Source: an uncultured Oscillospiraceae bacterium
Lineage (GTDB): Bacteria > Bacillota > Clostridia > Oscillospirales > Oscillospiraceae
Assembly (NCBI GenBank): GCA_947632155.1
Contig: CANROF010000024.1
Coordinates: forward strand, 1 to 39,133
Length of the DNA: 39,133 nt
Direction of reading: 5' to 3'
A model generated the notes under the pieces. The model was not told where the DNA came from. It made no database searches and was given only the letters and a program-made list of their open reading frames with translations. Positions 9,038-18,764 of this stretch are shown piece after piece; positions within the stretch are counted from its first letter, which is position 1, and every line of letters begins with the position of its first letter. The translations under genes were made by a program, and so were the position numbers.

Positions 9038-10786
9038 TTATCCTCCAAGCCCTTTTTTCTTTTGGTATTTTTCCCTGACCGCCAAAAGGTCCCGCTGCCC
9101 GGACTCCTTCAGCTTCTCGGTCTTGATCTTGTCTATGTAGTCGGCCATGGCCTCCCGGGCCTGGCCCAGATTCACCGGCCTTTGCAGCATCCCGGTGAGG
9201 TGCGACGCCTCGTCCGGCTCAAGGCCGGAGGCTATCACCGCCGGGGTTATCGCCGCCCCGGCGTTCCAGCGCTCCTTGATTTTGGCGAACACCCGGCCCA
9301 GGAACGGGGAGGTGAATTCCTCCGGCGTCAGCTCCCCGGTGAAGATGACGAGCTGCGGGTCCGCCATAAGGAGGCTGACGACGCCCTCCTCCGCCGTGGC
9401 GGAGGCCACGTTCTCATACCGGATGCTCTTTGACACCGGCTGGGCCGACACCTCCGGGCGCATCACCGCCCGTTCCCGCTTCTTCTTCTCCGCGGCGGCC
9501 CGGTATCGGCCCTCCCGGCGGACCTCGCTCTTCACCGCGTCCGCCGAGACGCCGATCATCTCCGCCACCCGCCCGGCGTAGAGCTCCCGCTCCACGGGAC
9601 TGGGATTTTCCGCCAAAATCTGCGTGGCCTCCCGGAGGAAGCCCAGGCGCCCGTCGTCCGTATCCATATCGTATTTCGCTTTTGCCGCCAGTATTCTATA
9701 CTCCACATGGTTGGCGCTGCGCTCCAAAAGGAGCTCGAAGGCCTCCGGCCCTTTGGCCTTTATGAATTCGTCCGGGTCCTTGGCCCCCTCCATCCGCAGC
9801 ACCCGGACCTGGAGCCCCGCGGGCTCCAAGAGTCCGATGGCCCTCTGGGCGGCCTTGACGCCGGCTCCGTCGGAGTCGTAGGCGATGACCACCGTGTCCT
9901 TGTACTGCTTCATGAGCCGCGCCTGCTCCGGGGTGAGCGAGGTGCCGAGGCTCGCCACGGCGCAGTCGAAGCCCGCCTGGTGGAGCATCACCACGTCCAC
10001 GTTGCCCTCCACCAAAATAAGCATGTCCCGCTTCGTCTTTTTGGCCAGGTTCAGGGCAAACAGATTTCGGCTTTTTTGGAACACCATCGTATCCGACGTG
10101 TTGAGATACTTCGGCTCCTCGCCGTTCAGGATGCGCCCGGAAAAGCCGATGACGCTCCCGCGCACGTCGATGACCGGAAAGATCAGGCGGTTCCTGAAGG
10201 AGTCGTAGATGCCGCCGCTTTTTCCCCGCTTTGCCAGCCCCGCGTCGATGAGGTCCTGGTCGGCGTAGCCCCGGCGGCGCATCTCGTCCACAAGGGATTC
10301 CCACGAATTGGGGGCCGCTCCCAGCCCGAAGCGCTTTACCGTTTTTGGCAGAAGCCGCCGTTCCCGGATGTACTCCAGTGCCGCGGCCCCCTCGGGCTTG
10401 GAAAGATTTTCAAAAAACCACATGGCCGCGGCCCGGTTGAGCTCCAAAAGCTTAGCGCGCCTGCCTCGCAATTGCCGTTCCTCGTCGCTCTCGGCGGGCA
10501 TCTGCATCCCGGCCCGTCGTGCCAAAAACTCGATGGCGTCTCTGTAGGACAGGTTTTCGATCTCCATGATGAAATTGATGACGCCGCCGCCCTTGCCGCA
10601 GCCGAAGCAGTGGTATGTCTGCTTGTCCTGCCGGACGGAAAAGGACGGCGTTTTCTCGGAGTGGAAGGGGCAGAGCCCAAACAGGTTTGCTCCGGAGCGC
10701 TTTGAAAGCTGCACGTAGTCCGACACCACGTCCACAATATCGCTGCGCGCCACCAGCTCCTCAATAAAGCTGTCTGGAATAGCCGT
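9038..10786 (-). CDS. dnaG: DNA primase with apparent ACG initiation codon
   Basis: DNA primase synthesises RNA primers at the replication fork. Counting from residue 1 at 10786, the CHC2 zinc finger has Cys39, His42, Cys60 and Cys63. The Toprim domain shows [12 protein letters not shown] and [11 protein letters not shown], and a C-terminal helicase-binding region follows; 582 residues is normal. The family N-terminus is MAIPDxFIEEL. Here the reading is (T)[10 protein letters not shown], with ACG where ATG is expected, nine bases after AAAGGAG. No ATG, GTG or TTG occurs in frame between that ACG and an ATG at 10897 inside the upstream dgt gene, and the intervening codons run through a palindromic repeat. 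Initiation at ACG, or a base error, is the simplest reading. Operon: dgt-dnaG-rpoD. Confidence 0.9.
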   Translation of the reverse strand, partial: TAIPDSFIEELVARSDIVDVVSDYVQLSKRSGANLFGLCPFHSEKTPSFSVRQDKQTYHCFGCGKGGGVINFIMEIENLSYRDAIEFLARRAGMQMPAESDEERQLRGRRAKLLELNRAAAMWFFENLSKPEGAAALEYIRERRLLPKTVKRFGLGAAPNSWESLVDEMRRRGYADQDLIDAGLAKRGKSGGIYDSFRNRLIFPVIDVRGSVIGFSGRILNGEEPKYLNTSDTMVFQKSRNLFALNLAKKTKRDMLILVEGNVDVVMLHQAGFDCAVASLGTSLTPEQARLMKQYKDTVVIAYDSDGAGVKAAQRAIGLLEPAGLQVRVLRMEGAKDPDEFIKAKGPEAFELLLERSANHVEYRILAAKAKYDMDTDDGRLGFLREATQILAENPSPVERELYAGRVAEMIGVSADAVKSEVRREGRYRAAAEKKKRERAVMRPEVSAQPVSKSIRYENVASATAEEGVVSLLMADPQLVIFTGELTPEEFTSPFLGRVFAKIKERWNAGAAITPAVIASGLEPDEASHLTGMLQRPVNLGQAREAMADYIDKIKTEKLKESGQRDLLAVREKYQKKKGLGG

Positions 10787-10815
10787 ATGGGACCGCTCCT
10801 TTCCTAAATCTTTTC

Positions 10816-10878
10816 CGGGGCCGGCACGGTGTCCGGCCCCTACGGGGGTGCGTAAGGGCCGGACACCGAGCCGGCCCG
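10816..10878. repeat. Palindromic GGCCGGACA repeat, copy 1 (double palindrome)
   Basis: Between dgt and dnaG, the sequence GGCCGGCACGGTGTCCGGCC is followed by CTACG, a short spacer, and the inverted version CGTAAGGGCCGGACACCG...GGCC. It can fold into one long GC hairpin. The same core recurs at 18677-18722, 29732-29762 and 31346-31380. It separates the dnaG ribosome site from dgt. Confidence 0.7.
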
Positions 10879-10881
10879 CCC

Positions 10882-11895
10882 TTATTTTACTGTCCACGCC
10901 ATGGGGACGAAGATGCTGTTGTGTATTTCGATGGCGTAGGGGTCCGTCATGCCGGAGACGTAGTCCGCCGCCGCCCGCTCCGGGCCCTCGCGGTAGACGA
11001 TTTCAAGGTACTCTGCCGACATTTTTGCCGGATTTTTAACGAAATAATCAAAAATCCCGGAAAGGAGGCCCAGAACCTTCTTCTCCTCGCCCTTTACCAT
11101 GGGATTTTTGTAGACGCGCTCATATAAAAAGTCGGAAAAGACCTGCACCGCCCCGGCCACCTCGTCGCTCATGCGGATGACGCCGGAGCTTGTGCCCTGG
11201 GCGATGACGTCCTCCACGATGGTGTTGATACGGACGCTGTAGCGGCGCCCCAGCACCTCCCGGACGATCTCCGGTATCTCCTCCCCGCGCAGGGTCCCGG
11301 AGCGGATGGCGTCGTCCACGTCGTGGTTTATGTAGGCTATCTTGTCGGAAAGGCGCACGACCTGCCCCTCCAAGGTCCTGGACAGCGGGTCGCAGGTGTG
11401 GCGCAGGATCCCCTCCCGCGTCTCGTTGGTGAGGTTGAGGCCCCGGCCCTCCTTTTCGATGATGTCCACCACCCGGAGGCTCTGCTCGTAGTGGCGAAAG
11501 CCCCCCTGAGCGGCCAGAAGCTCGTTTAAGGCCCGCTCCCCGGCGTGGCCGAAGGGCGTGTGGCCCAGATCGTGCCCCAGGCCGATGGCCTCCGTCAGGT
11601 CCTCGTTCAGCTCCAGGGCCCGGGCGATGGTGCGGGCTATGCGCGTGACCTCTAAGGTGTGGGTCAGGCGCGTGCGGTAGTGGTCCCCCTCCGGCTCCAA
11701 AAAGACCTGGGTCTTCTGCTTCAAGCGCCGGAAGGCCTTGGAGTGGGTGATCCGGTCGATGTCCCGCTGAAAGCAGGTGCGCACGCTGTCCTCCTCCTCG
11801 GGCCGGAGCCTCCCGGAGGAATCCCGGGCCCGGACGCCGGCGTCGGAGACGATGAGCCGCTCCAGCTCCTCGCGACGCTCACGGATATTCGCCAT
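10882..11895 (-). CDS. dgt: dGTP triphosphohydrolase-like HD-domain protein
   Basis: Hydrolyses dGTP (and in some homologues other dNTPs) to nucleoside and triphosphate. The HD metal site is visible as RTRLTHTLEV and then GLGHDLGHTPFGHAGE (the His-Asp pair near residues 106-117), and LSDKIAYINHDVDDAI supplies the later Asp. The 337-residue length fits the short bacterial type. Start 11895 was chosen over the ATG five codons upstream because GGAGG lies eight bases before it. In Bacillota this gene often precedes dnaG, as here. The true nucleotide preference is unknown. Confidence 0.9.
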   Translation of the reverse strand: MANIRERREELERLIVSDAGVRARDSSGRLRPEEEDSVRTCFQRDIDRITHSKAFRRLKQKTQVFLEPEGDHYRTRLTHTLEVTRIARTIARALELNEDLTEAIGLGHDLGHTPFGHAGERALNELLAAQGGFRHYEQSLRVVDIIEKEGRGLNLTNETREGILRHTCDPLSRTLEGQVVRLSDKIAYINHDVDDAIRSGTLRGEEIPEIVREVLGRRYSVRINTIVEDVIAQGTSSGVIRMSDEVAGAVQVFSDFLYERVYKNPMVKGEEKKVLGLLSGIFDYFVKNPAKMSAEYLEIVYREGPERAAADYVSGMTDPYAIEIHNSIFVPMAWTVK

Positions 11896-12026
11896 TTCCG
11901 CCGCCTCCATCCCTCAAATTTTGCCGCATTTACTTTATACGCCGTAAAAACCAAAAATCCTCTTTTTATCTATCGAAATTTTGTATCAAATACCGGCGGG
12001 AAAATCCGCGGAGAGGCAAAAAAGTG

Positions 12027-12055
12027 TTGACTTTCCGGGACGTTTATGGTAAAAT
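12027..12055 (+). promoter_or_regulatory. sigma-A promoter of the str operon
   Basis: TTGACT (12027-12032) and TAAAAT (12050-12055) are spaced by 17 bases. Downstream, before the rpsL ribosome site, lies a strong hairpin (GGGGTTTTTGCGCCC / GGGCATAAAACCCC, 12068-12101) in the leader. Confidence 0.85.
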
Positions 12056-12136
12056 ACCTGCTTGCGTGGGGTTTTTGCGCCCTTTTGGGCATAAAACCCC
12101 CATGAAAAGCCTATTTTTTGAGAAAGGAGGAAAACA

Positions 12137-12562
12137 ATGCCCACAATAAATCAGCTCGTGAGGAAGGGACGTCAGACCAGCGTCTACAAGTCCACCTCCC
12201 CGGCGCTCCAGAGGGGCCTCAACACCCTGAAGAACCGCCCCACCGACCTGAGCTCTCCCCAGAAGAGAGGCGTGTGCACCGCCGTCAGGACCATGACCCC
12301 GAGGAAGCCCAACTCCGCGCTTCGTAAGATCGCCCGTGTCCGCCTGACCAACGGCTTTGAGGTCACCGCCTACATCCCCGGTGTCGGCCACAACCTTCAG
12401 GAGCACTCCGTCGTCATGATCCGCGGCGGCCGTGTCACGGACCTCCCCGGCGTGCGTTACCACATCATTCGCGGCACCCTCGACACTCAGGGCGTCAGCG
12501 GACGTATGCAGGCCCGCTCCAAGTACGGCGCCAAGCGCCCGAAGGCCGGAAAGAAGAAGTAA
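12137..12562 (+). CDS. rpsL: 30S ribosomal protein S12, with Arg56 and Thr101 at streptomycin positions
   Basis: S12 shapes the decoding centre. The 141 residues begin [12 protein letters not shown] and include [10 protein letters not shown] and the C-terminal [11 protein letters not shown]. Two positions where bacteria usually have Lys differ: [13 protein letters not shown] gives Arg56 (Bacillus subtilis Lys56) and [11 protein letters not shown] gives Thr101 (B. subtilis Lys101). These are the two classic sites of streptomycin resistance. AAAGGAGG precedes the ATG. First gene of rpsL-rpsG-fusA-tuf. Confidence 0.97.
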   Translation: MPTINQLVRKGRQTSVYKSTSPALQRGLNTLKNRPTDLSSPQKRGVCTAVRTMTPRKPNSALRKIARVRLTNGFEVTAYIPGVGHNLQEHSVVMIRGGRVTDLPGVRYHIIRGTLDTQGVSGRMQARSKYGAKRPKAGKKK

Positions 12563-12676
12563 GCATCCCATCAGCGTCCTCGCTGTGTTTATATATAATG
12601 TATGGACACCTCGGGGCGCGAACACGGTTTCATCCGTGAGTACCTGTGAATTCTATTTTAGAAGGAGGGAAGCAAA

Positions 12677-13147
12677 GTGCCCAGAAGAGGTAACGTTCCC
12701 AAAAGAGAAATTTTGCCTGATCCTGTTTACAACTCCGTGCTCGTCACGAAGCTTGTAAACTCCATCATGCTGGACGGCAAGAAGGGCGTGGCCCAGAAGG
12801 TGGTCTACGGAGCCTTCGACATCGTCAAGGAAAAGACCGACAAGGAGCCCCTGGAGGTTTTCCAGGCCGCCCTTGAGAACATTATGCCCAGCCTCGAGGT
12901 CAAGGCCCGCCGCGTGGGCGGCGCCACCTACCAGGTGCCTATCGAGGTCCGTCCCGCCCGGCGTCAGACCCTCGGCCTTCGGTGGCTCACCACCTACACC
13001 CGCGCCCGCGGCGAGAAGACCATGAAGGAAAAGCTGGCCGGCGAGATCATGGACGCCGCCAACAACACCGGCGCCTCCGTGAAAAAGCGGGAGGAGACTC
13101 ACCGCATGGCCGAATCCAACAAGGCGTTCGCGCACTTCCGTTGGTGA
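12677..13147 (+). CDS. rpsG: 30S ribosomal protein S7
   Basis: S7 starts assembly of the 16S rRNA 3' domain. The 156 residues start [19 protein letters not shown] after a GTG initiation codon, with GAAGGAGGG upstream, and include the beta-hairpin segment GGATYQVP and the AFAHFRW C-terminus, which are family hallmarks. It is 114 bases after rpsL; that gap includes TATATAAT and a small CACGG/CCGTG hairpin, so a secondary promoter is possible but unproven. Confidence 0.97.
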   Translation: MPRRGNVPKREILPDPVYNSVLVTKLVNSIMLDGKKGVAQKVVYGAFDIVKEKTDKEPLEVFQAALENIMPSLEVKARRVGGATYQVPIEVRPARRQTLGLRWLTTYTRARGEKTMKEKLAGEIMDAANNTGASVKKREETHRMAESNKAFAHFRW

Positions 13148-13228
13148 TTTGGCGATACCCATCCCATCGCATCGTAAGTTTGGCTTGAGGCCGTCGGAGC
13201 CTTGAGCGCATCAGGAGAAAGAGTTTTT

Positions 13229-15310
13229 ATGCCCAGACAATATTCCTTAGAGAGAACCAGAAATATCGGCATCATGGCCCACATCGACGCCGGAAAGACC
13301 ACCACCACGGAGCGGATCCTCTTCTACACCGGCCGCACCCACAAGCTGGGCGAGGTCCACGAGGGGGCCGCCACCATGGACTGGATGGTGCAGGAGCAGG
13401 AGCGCGGCATCACCATCACCTCCGCCGCCACCACCTGCTTCTGGAAGGGCACCCGCATCAATATCATCGACACCCCGGGCCACGTGGACTTCACCGTGGA
13501 GGTGGAGCGGTCCCTGCGCGTTCTGGACGGCTCCGTCACGGTGATGTGCGCCAAGGGCGGCGTGGAGCCCCAGTCCGAGACGGTGTGGCGTCAGGCGGAC
13601 ACCTACCATGTACCGAGAATGATCTACGTCAACAAGATGGACATCATGGGCGCGGATTTCTTCAACGTCATCCGCATGGTCCATGAGCGGCTCAAGGCCA
13701 ACGCCGTCCCCATCCAGCTCCCCATCGGCAAGGAGGCGGACTTCCGCGGCATCATCGACCTCATCGAGATGAACGCCGACGTCTACTACGACGAGCTGGG
13801 CCAGGACATGCGCGTGGAGCCCATCCCGGAGAACTTGCGCGACATGGCCGAGGAGTACAGGATGAAGCTTCTTGAGGCCGTGTCCGACTTCGACGACGAG
13901 ATCATGGAGAAGTACCTTGAGGGCGAGGAGGTCAGCTCCGAGGCCATCAAGGCCGCCATCCGAAAGGCCACCATCGCCAACAAGATGGTCCCCGTGGTGT
14001 GCGGCACGTCCTACCGCAACAAGGGCGTCCAGAAGCTCATCGACGCCATCGTGGATTTCATGCCCTCGCCCCTGGACATCCCGCCCATCAAGGGGACGAA
14101 TCCCCAGACCGGCGAGGAGGACCAGCGGCCCGCGGACGACGACGCGCCCTTCTCCGCTCTGGCTTTCAAGATCATGACGGACCCCTACGTGGGGCGTCTC
14201 AGCTTCTTCAGGGTCTACTCCGGCACCGCCGAGGCCGGCTCCACGGTCATCAACCCCGTGAAGCGCCAGCGGGAGCGCCTGGGGCGCATCCTGCAGATGC
14301 ACGCCAACCACCGGGAGGACATCGACAAGGTCTACACCGGCGACATCGCCGCCGCCGTGGGCCTCAAGAACACCACCACCGGCGACACCCTGTGTGACGC
14401 CGACCACCAGATCGTTTTGGAGTCCATGGAGTTCCCCGAACCCGTCATCCGCGTGGCCATCGAGCCGCGCACCAAGGCCGGCCAGGAGAAAATGGCCATC
14501 GCTTTGGCAAAGCTTGCCGAGGAGGACCCCACCTTCAAGACCTACACCGATGAGGAGACGGGCCAGACCATCATCGCCGGCATGGGCGAGCTGCACCTGG
14601 AGATCATCGTGGACCGGCTGATGCGCGAATTCAAGGTGGAGGCCAACGTGGGCCGGCCCCAGGTTTCCTACAAGGAGACGATCAAGGGCACGGCCGACGT
14701 GGACACCCGCTATGTCCGCCAGTCCGGCGGCAAGGGCCAGTACGGCCACGTCAAGATCCGCATCGAGCCCAACGAGTCCGGCAAGGGCTACGAATTCCTC
14801 AACGAGATCACCGGCGGCGCCATCCCCAAGGAGTTCATCCCCGCGGTGGACGCCGGTATCCAGGGAGCCATGCAGGCCGGCGTGCTGGCCGGCTACCCCG
14901 TTGTGGACGTGAAGGTCCACCTCTACGACGGGTCCTTCCACGAGGTGGACTCCTCCGAGATGGCCTTTAAGATCGCCGGCTCCATGGCCTTTAAGGAGGC
15001 CATGGCCAAGGCCGACCCCACCATCCTGGAGCCCATCATGAAGGTCACGGTCATCGGCCCCGACGAGTATATGGGCGACATCATCGGCGACATCAATTCC
15101 CGCCGCGGCGCCGTCACCGCCACGGAGATGGAAAACGGCACCGTCCGCGTCACCTGCGATGTGCCCCTCTCCACCATGTTCGGCTACTCCACGGACCTCC
15201 GGTCGAAGACCCAGGGCCGCGCCAACTACTCCATGGAGCCCAGCCACTTCATCGAGATCCCCAAGAGTCTCCGGGACGAGATCGTGAAAAATCACGGCTC
15301 CGCCAAATAA
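13229..15310 (+). CDS. fusA: Translation elongation factor G
   Basis: GTPase that drives translocation and, with RRF, ribosome recycling. The 693 residues show the P-loop [11 protein letters not shown], switch regions around [16 protein letters not shown] and NKMD, then domain II and the domain III-V region with GMGELHLEI. The ATG at 13229 is used because it gives the canonical [20 protein letters not shown] start with CAGGAGAAAG before it. Third gene of the str operon, 81 bases after rpsG. Confidence 0.97.
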   Translation: MPRQYSLERTRNIGIMAHIDAGKTTTTERILFYTGRTHKLGEVHEGAATMDWMVQEQERGITITSAATTCFWKGTRINIIDTPGHVDFTVEVERSLRVLDGSVTVMCAKGGVEPQSETVWRQADTYHVPRMIYVNKMDIMGADFFNVIRMVHERLKANAVPIQLPIGKEADFRGIIDLIEMNADVYYDELGQDMRVEPIPENLRDMAEEYRMKLLEAVSDFDDEIMEKYLEGEEVSSEAIKAAIRKATIANKMVPVVCGTSYRNKGVQKLIDAIVDFMPSPLDIPPIKGTNPQTGEEDQRPADDDAPFSALAFKIMTDPYVGRLSFFRVYSGTAEAGSTVINPVKRQRERLGRILQMHANHREDIDKVYTGDIAAAVGLKNTTTGDTLCDADHQIVLESMEFPEPVIRVAIEPRTKAGQEKMAIALAKLAEEDPTFKTYTDEETGQTIIAGMGELHLEIIVDRLMREFKVEANVGRPQVSYKETIKGTADVDTRYVRQSGGKGQYGHVKIRIEPNESGKGYEFLNEITGGAIPKEFIPAVDAGIQGAMQAGVLAGYPVVDVKVHLYDGSFHEVDSSEMAFKIAGSMAFKEAMAKADPTILEPIMKVTVIGPDEYMGDIIGDINSRRGAVTATEMENGTVRVTCDVPLSTMFGYSTDLRSKTQGRANYSMEPSHFIEIPKSLRDEIVKNHGSAK

Positions 15311-15334
15311 ACGGCGGGAAAGCCCACAAAACAG

Positions 15335-15363
15335 TTGCAAAATTCCCGTGAATGTATTAGAAT
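15335..15363 (+). promoter_or_regulatory. Internal sigma-A promoter for tuf
   Basis: TTGCAA (15335-15340) and TAGAAT (15358-15363) are 17 bases apart in the 108-base fusA-tuf gap. A separate tuf promoter would fit the need for EF-Tu in excess over EF-G. Confidence 0.65.
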
Positions 15364-15418
15364 ACACTCAGAATTTGAAAACACCCTTTTCCAAAAACAT
15401 TAAGGAGGATAAGTACCA

Positions 15419-16627
<1,209 letters not shown>

Positions 16628-16635
16628 AAACTGGC

Positions 16636-16662
16636 TTGGGAGGCCGCTTCGCGGCCTCCCAA
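16636..16662 (+). terminator. Perfect hairpin after tuf (no T-run)
   Basis: A 12-bp perfect stem (TTGGGAGGCCGC/GCGGCCTCCCAA) with a TTC loop sits eight bases after the tuf stop. It lacks a T-run, so it may protect the 3' end rather than terminate. Confidence 0.55.
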
Positions 16663-16670
16663 TGCCAATG

Positions 16671-16822
16671 GAAACGTGCGGAAGACCTCCGAGAAAAGCC
16701 TGCGGGCTTTTCTCGGAGGTCTTCCTGCTGTTTTGCTCCGCGCACGGCCCCTTTGGGGCCGCACACTCCGCAAAACAAAAGGGATTTTTCGCGAGGCGAA
16801 GCCCCTCGAAAAATATTGAATC
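16671..16822 (+). ncRNA. Structured 3' element, family C copy 1 (sense, downstream of tuf)
   Basis: The element has conserved linkers ACGTGCGG, TTCCTGCTGT, ACAAAAGGGATTTTT and AAAAATATTGAA around three hairpins. The first is a perfect 20-bp stem (16681-16700 with 16705-16724), the second GCGCACGGCCCC/GGGGCCG, and the third TTTTTCG-C-GAGG/CCCTCGAAAAA. The copy on the minus strand at 21643-21783 keeps the linkers in the same order but has different stem sequences, as expected for a folded RNA or a hairpin-based mobile unit. No RNA family could be assigned. Confidence 0.55.
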
Positions 16823-16860
16823 GAGGATGTGATAACGCGCGATGCCGAAATGAACGATGC

Positions 16861-17634
16861 TTATTTCCTCCCGCCCTTATATTTTATCGCCGCGTAGTAG
16901 ACGGGGACGAAGAGGCCTCCGAGGAAGCAGGTGAGGAAGACGGCGAGGCGCCAGGGGGAGGGGGGCGGGGCGAGGCGGTCTAAGGCGTAGCATAGGGCGG
17001 GGGAGAGGAGCATGGCGGCGGCGGAGAAGCGGCGGAGGGCCTTTATGAGGTGGGGCCAGTTCAGGTTGTTGATGCGCACACCGCTGAGATGCAGGCGCAG
17101 GAAGCCGTCGGTGACGTACCCGATGCGGTTTTCGTCGTAGTATTTCGGCAGCCGGGGCTTCACCGCGAGGAAGAAGTACGCCCCGAACACCGCCCCCAGG
17201 ATTACCCCGGTCCAGAGCATGGCCGTTATGTCCTCCGCCGGGGTCCACTTGAGGTACACCAGCAGCAAGATGAGCTCCGCCGCCGACACCGCGGCGCAGA
17301 GAAGAAAGGTGAGGACGCTTTTTCGCGTGGGCCGCCGCCCCTCCTCGGGCCGGAGATCCAGCGCCGCCCGCAGGAGCTCGTCCGTATCCTGGGGACGCAG
17401 CGTCTCGCCGCTGTCCATCCGGCGGCAATTGAGGAGCTCCGTCACCGTAACCCCCAGCTCCTCCGCCAGCGGCGGCAGAAGCGCGATGTCCGGGAGACTG
17501 GAGCCCGTCTCCCATTTGCTCACCGCCTTGTCGGAGACGCCCACCTTCGCCGCCAGCTCCCGCTGCGTGACGCCCCGCTCCCGGCGCAGGGACGCCACGA
17601 AGGCGCCGAATGCCGATTTGTCGATTTCAAACAT
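16861..17634 (-). CDS. XRE-family transcriptional regulator with membrane segment
   Basis: 257 residues. The N-terminal Cro/C1-type helix-turn-helix (residues 8-65) reads VTQRELAAKVGVSDKAVSKW followed by SLPDIALLPPLAEELGVTV. The C-terminal half has about four hydrophobic helices, so DNA binding is probably coupled to membrane location or an envelope signal. AAGGAGGGA precedes the ATG, and a promoter with TTGACT/TATACT lies at 17657-17686. Target genes are unknown. It is convergent with tuf. Confidence 0.85.
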   Translation of the reverse strand: MFEIDKSAFGAFVASLRRERGVTQRELAAKVGVSDKAVSKWETGSSLPDIALLPPLAEELGVTVTELLNCRRMDSGETLRPQDTDELLRAALDLRPEEGRRPTRKSVLTFLLCAAVSAAELILLLVYLKWTPAEDITAMLWTGVILGAVFGAYFFLAVKPRLPKYYDENRIGYVTDGFLRLHLSGVRINNLNWPHLIKALRRFSAAAMLLSPALCYALDRLAPPPSPWRLAVFLTCFLGGLFVPVYYAAIKYKGGRK

Positions 17635-17656
17635 GATGATCCCTCCTTCTGCCTCA

Positions 17657-17686
17657 AGTATAGCCCCTCCTGCGGCGGACAGTCAA
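17657..17686 (-). promoter_or_regulatory. sigma-A promoter of the membrane XRE regulator
   Basis: On the minus strand TTGACT (17681-17686) and TATACT (17657-17662) are separated by 18 bases, upstream of the ATG at 17634. Confidence 0.65.
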
Positions 17687-17768
17687 CCGATAGACGGTAG
17701 AATTGCCGCTCCGCGCCTCTTGCCGGCGGGGAAAATCGGGCGGGACGGAAAAAAGTTCCCCTCCGCTA

Positions 17769-17798
17769 TTGCGCTGGGGGTATACGATTTGTTATAAT
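17769..17798 (+). promoter_or_regulatory. sigma-A promoter of the dCMP deaminase gene
   Basis: TTGCGC (17769-17774) and a perfect TATAAT (17793-17798) are separated by 18 bases; the ATG follows at 17836 with CAGGAGGGA upstream. Confidence 0.6.
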
Positions 17799-17835
17799 AG
17801 GCTCAGAAAACTATTACACTCAGGAGGGACGATAC

Positions 17836-18327
17836 ATGCACTCTGAACGTACAGACAAGGTCAACTACTATCTGGACATCGCGGAGACTGTGGCCGAGCG
17901 CTCCACGTGCCTGCGCCGCCACTACGGGGCCATTATCGTGAGGGAGGACGAGATCATCTCCACCGGCTACAACGGCGCGCCCCGGGGCAGGAAAAACTGC
18001 GCGGACCTGGGCTACTGCCTCCGGGACGAGCTGAAGATCCCCTCCGGGGAGCGCTACGAGCTTTGCCGCTCCGTCCACGCCGAGCAGAACGCCATCATCT
18101 CCGCGGCCCGCCGGGACTGCCTGGGCGGGACGCTGTACCTGGCGGGCCGGAATCCCAAGACGGGGGAGCTGCTGACCGACACGATCCCCTGCTCCATGTG
18201 CCGCCGGTTCATCATCAACGCCGGCATCCGCCGGGTCGTCTGCCGCACCGGCGAGGGGACCTACACCGTCACCGACGTGCGGGACTGGATATTCAACGAC
18301 GACTCCGTGAACATGAAGGCCGAGTGA
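17836..18327 (+). CDS. dCMP deaminase family protein (ComEB-like)
   Basis: 163-residue zinc deaminase expected to convert dCMP to dUMP for dTMP synthesis. Zinc and catalytic residues are visible as His81-Ala-Glu83 (SVHAEQNAII) and Cys119/Cys122 (PCSMC). The N-terminal segment GYNGAPRG with a Cys-rich insertion (KNCADLGYC) is typical of deoxycytidylate rather than cytidine deaminases. The next gene (small XRE) begins 14 bases downstream and is probably co-transcribed. Confidence 0.85.
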   Translation: MHSERTDKVNYYLDIAETVAERSTCLRRHYGAIIVREDEIISTGYNGAPRGRKNCADLGYCLRDELKIPSGERYELCRSVHAEQNAIISAARRDCLGGTLYLAGRNPKTGELLTDTIPCSMCRRFIINAGIRRVVCRTGEGTYTVTDVRDWIFNDDSVNMKAE

Positions 18328-18341
18328 CGGGAGGGCAGAGC

Positions 18342-18632
18342 GTGAGCCGTCAGTTCCCCGCCATTTTGATGAGCCTCCGGGCCGAGCGCGGCATCTCCCA
18401 GCGCAAGGCCGCGGCGGACCTGGGCATCTCCCAGGCGCTGCTGAGCCACTACGAAAACGGCCTCCGGGAGCCGAGGCTGGAGTTCGTGGTGAAGGCCTGC
18501 GATTATTACGGCGTCTCCGCCGATTACATGTTGGGGCGGTCCTTTGACGGGTATAATGAGCTCAAGAGACTTGTGGGCAAGTTAAACGAGCTCTCCGCCG
18601 AGGCGTCGAAGCTGATGGAGGAGGTCCGGTAG
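18342..18632 (+). CDS. Small XRE-family helix-turn-helix regulator
   Basis: 96 residues, nearly all one Cro/C1 helix-turn-helix: LRAERGISQRKAAADLGISQ then LLSHYENGLREPRLEFVVKA, followed by DYYGVSADYMLG, a common ending in Clostridia. The C-terminal 30 residues (LVGKLNELSAEASKLMEEV) may form a helix for dimerisation. Start GTG at 18342 with GGGAGG upstream; a GTG at 18324 is the alternative. No target is known. It lies between dCMP deaminase and lepA. Confidence 0.8.
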   Translation: MSRQFPAILMSLRAERGISQRKAAADLGISQALLSHYENGLREPRLEFVVKACDYYGVSADYMLGRSFDGYNELKRLVGKLNELSAEASKLMEEVR

Positions 18633-18676
18633 AGCTTTGCCGCGCTTGCCGGGAGGCAGCAGCGAACATGAAGGAC

Positions 18677-18722
18677 GGGCCGGCACAGGTCCGGCGGGGC
18701 CGGCACGGTGTCCGGCCCCTAC
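18677..18722. repeat. Palindromic GGCCGGACA repeat, copy 2
   Basis: GGGCCGGCACGGTGTCCGGCCCC with a preceding related half (GGGCCGGCACAGGTCCGG) lies just upstream of lepA. It matches copy 1 at 10816-10878 over GGCCGGCACGGTGTCCGGCC and the following CCTACG. Confidence 0.65.
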
Positions 18723-18764
18723 GACAGCATTTCCTTTTACATTCTCCTTTTCAGGAGGTCATTT

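Noticed and set aside
12563-12676. Separate promoter for rpsG
   Set aside because: TATATAAT is present but no convincing -35 lies 16-18 bases upstream.
13247-15367. 706-codon minus-strand open frame opposite fusA
   Set aside because: It is the antisense shadow of fusA; high GC at third positions removes stops. Its translation is Val/His/Asp/Leu-rich, with no recognisable domain.
18708-18764. Upstream ATG that would extend LepA by 19 residues
   Set aside because: It starts inside the palindromic repeat; the ATG at 18765 has CAGGAGG and gives the family N-terminus.
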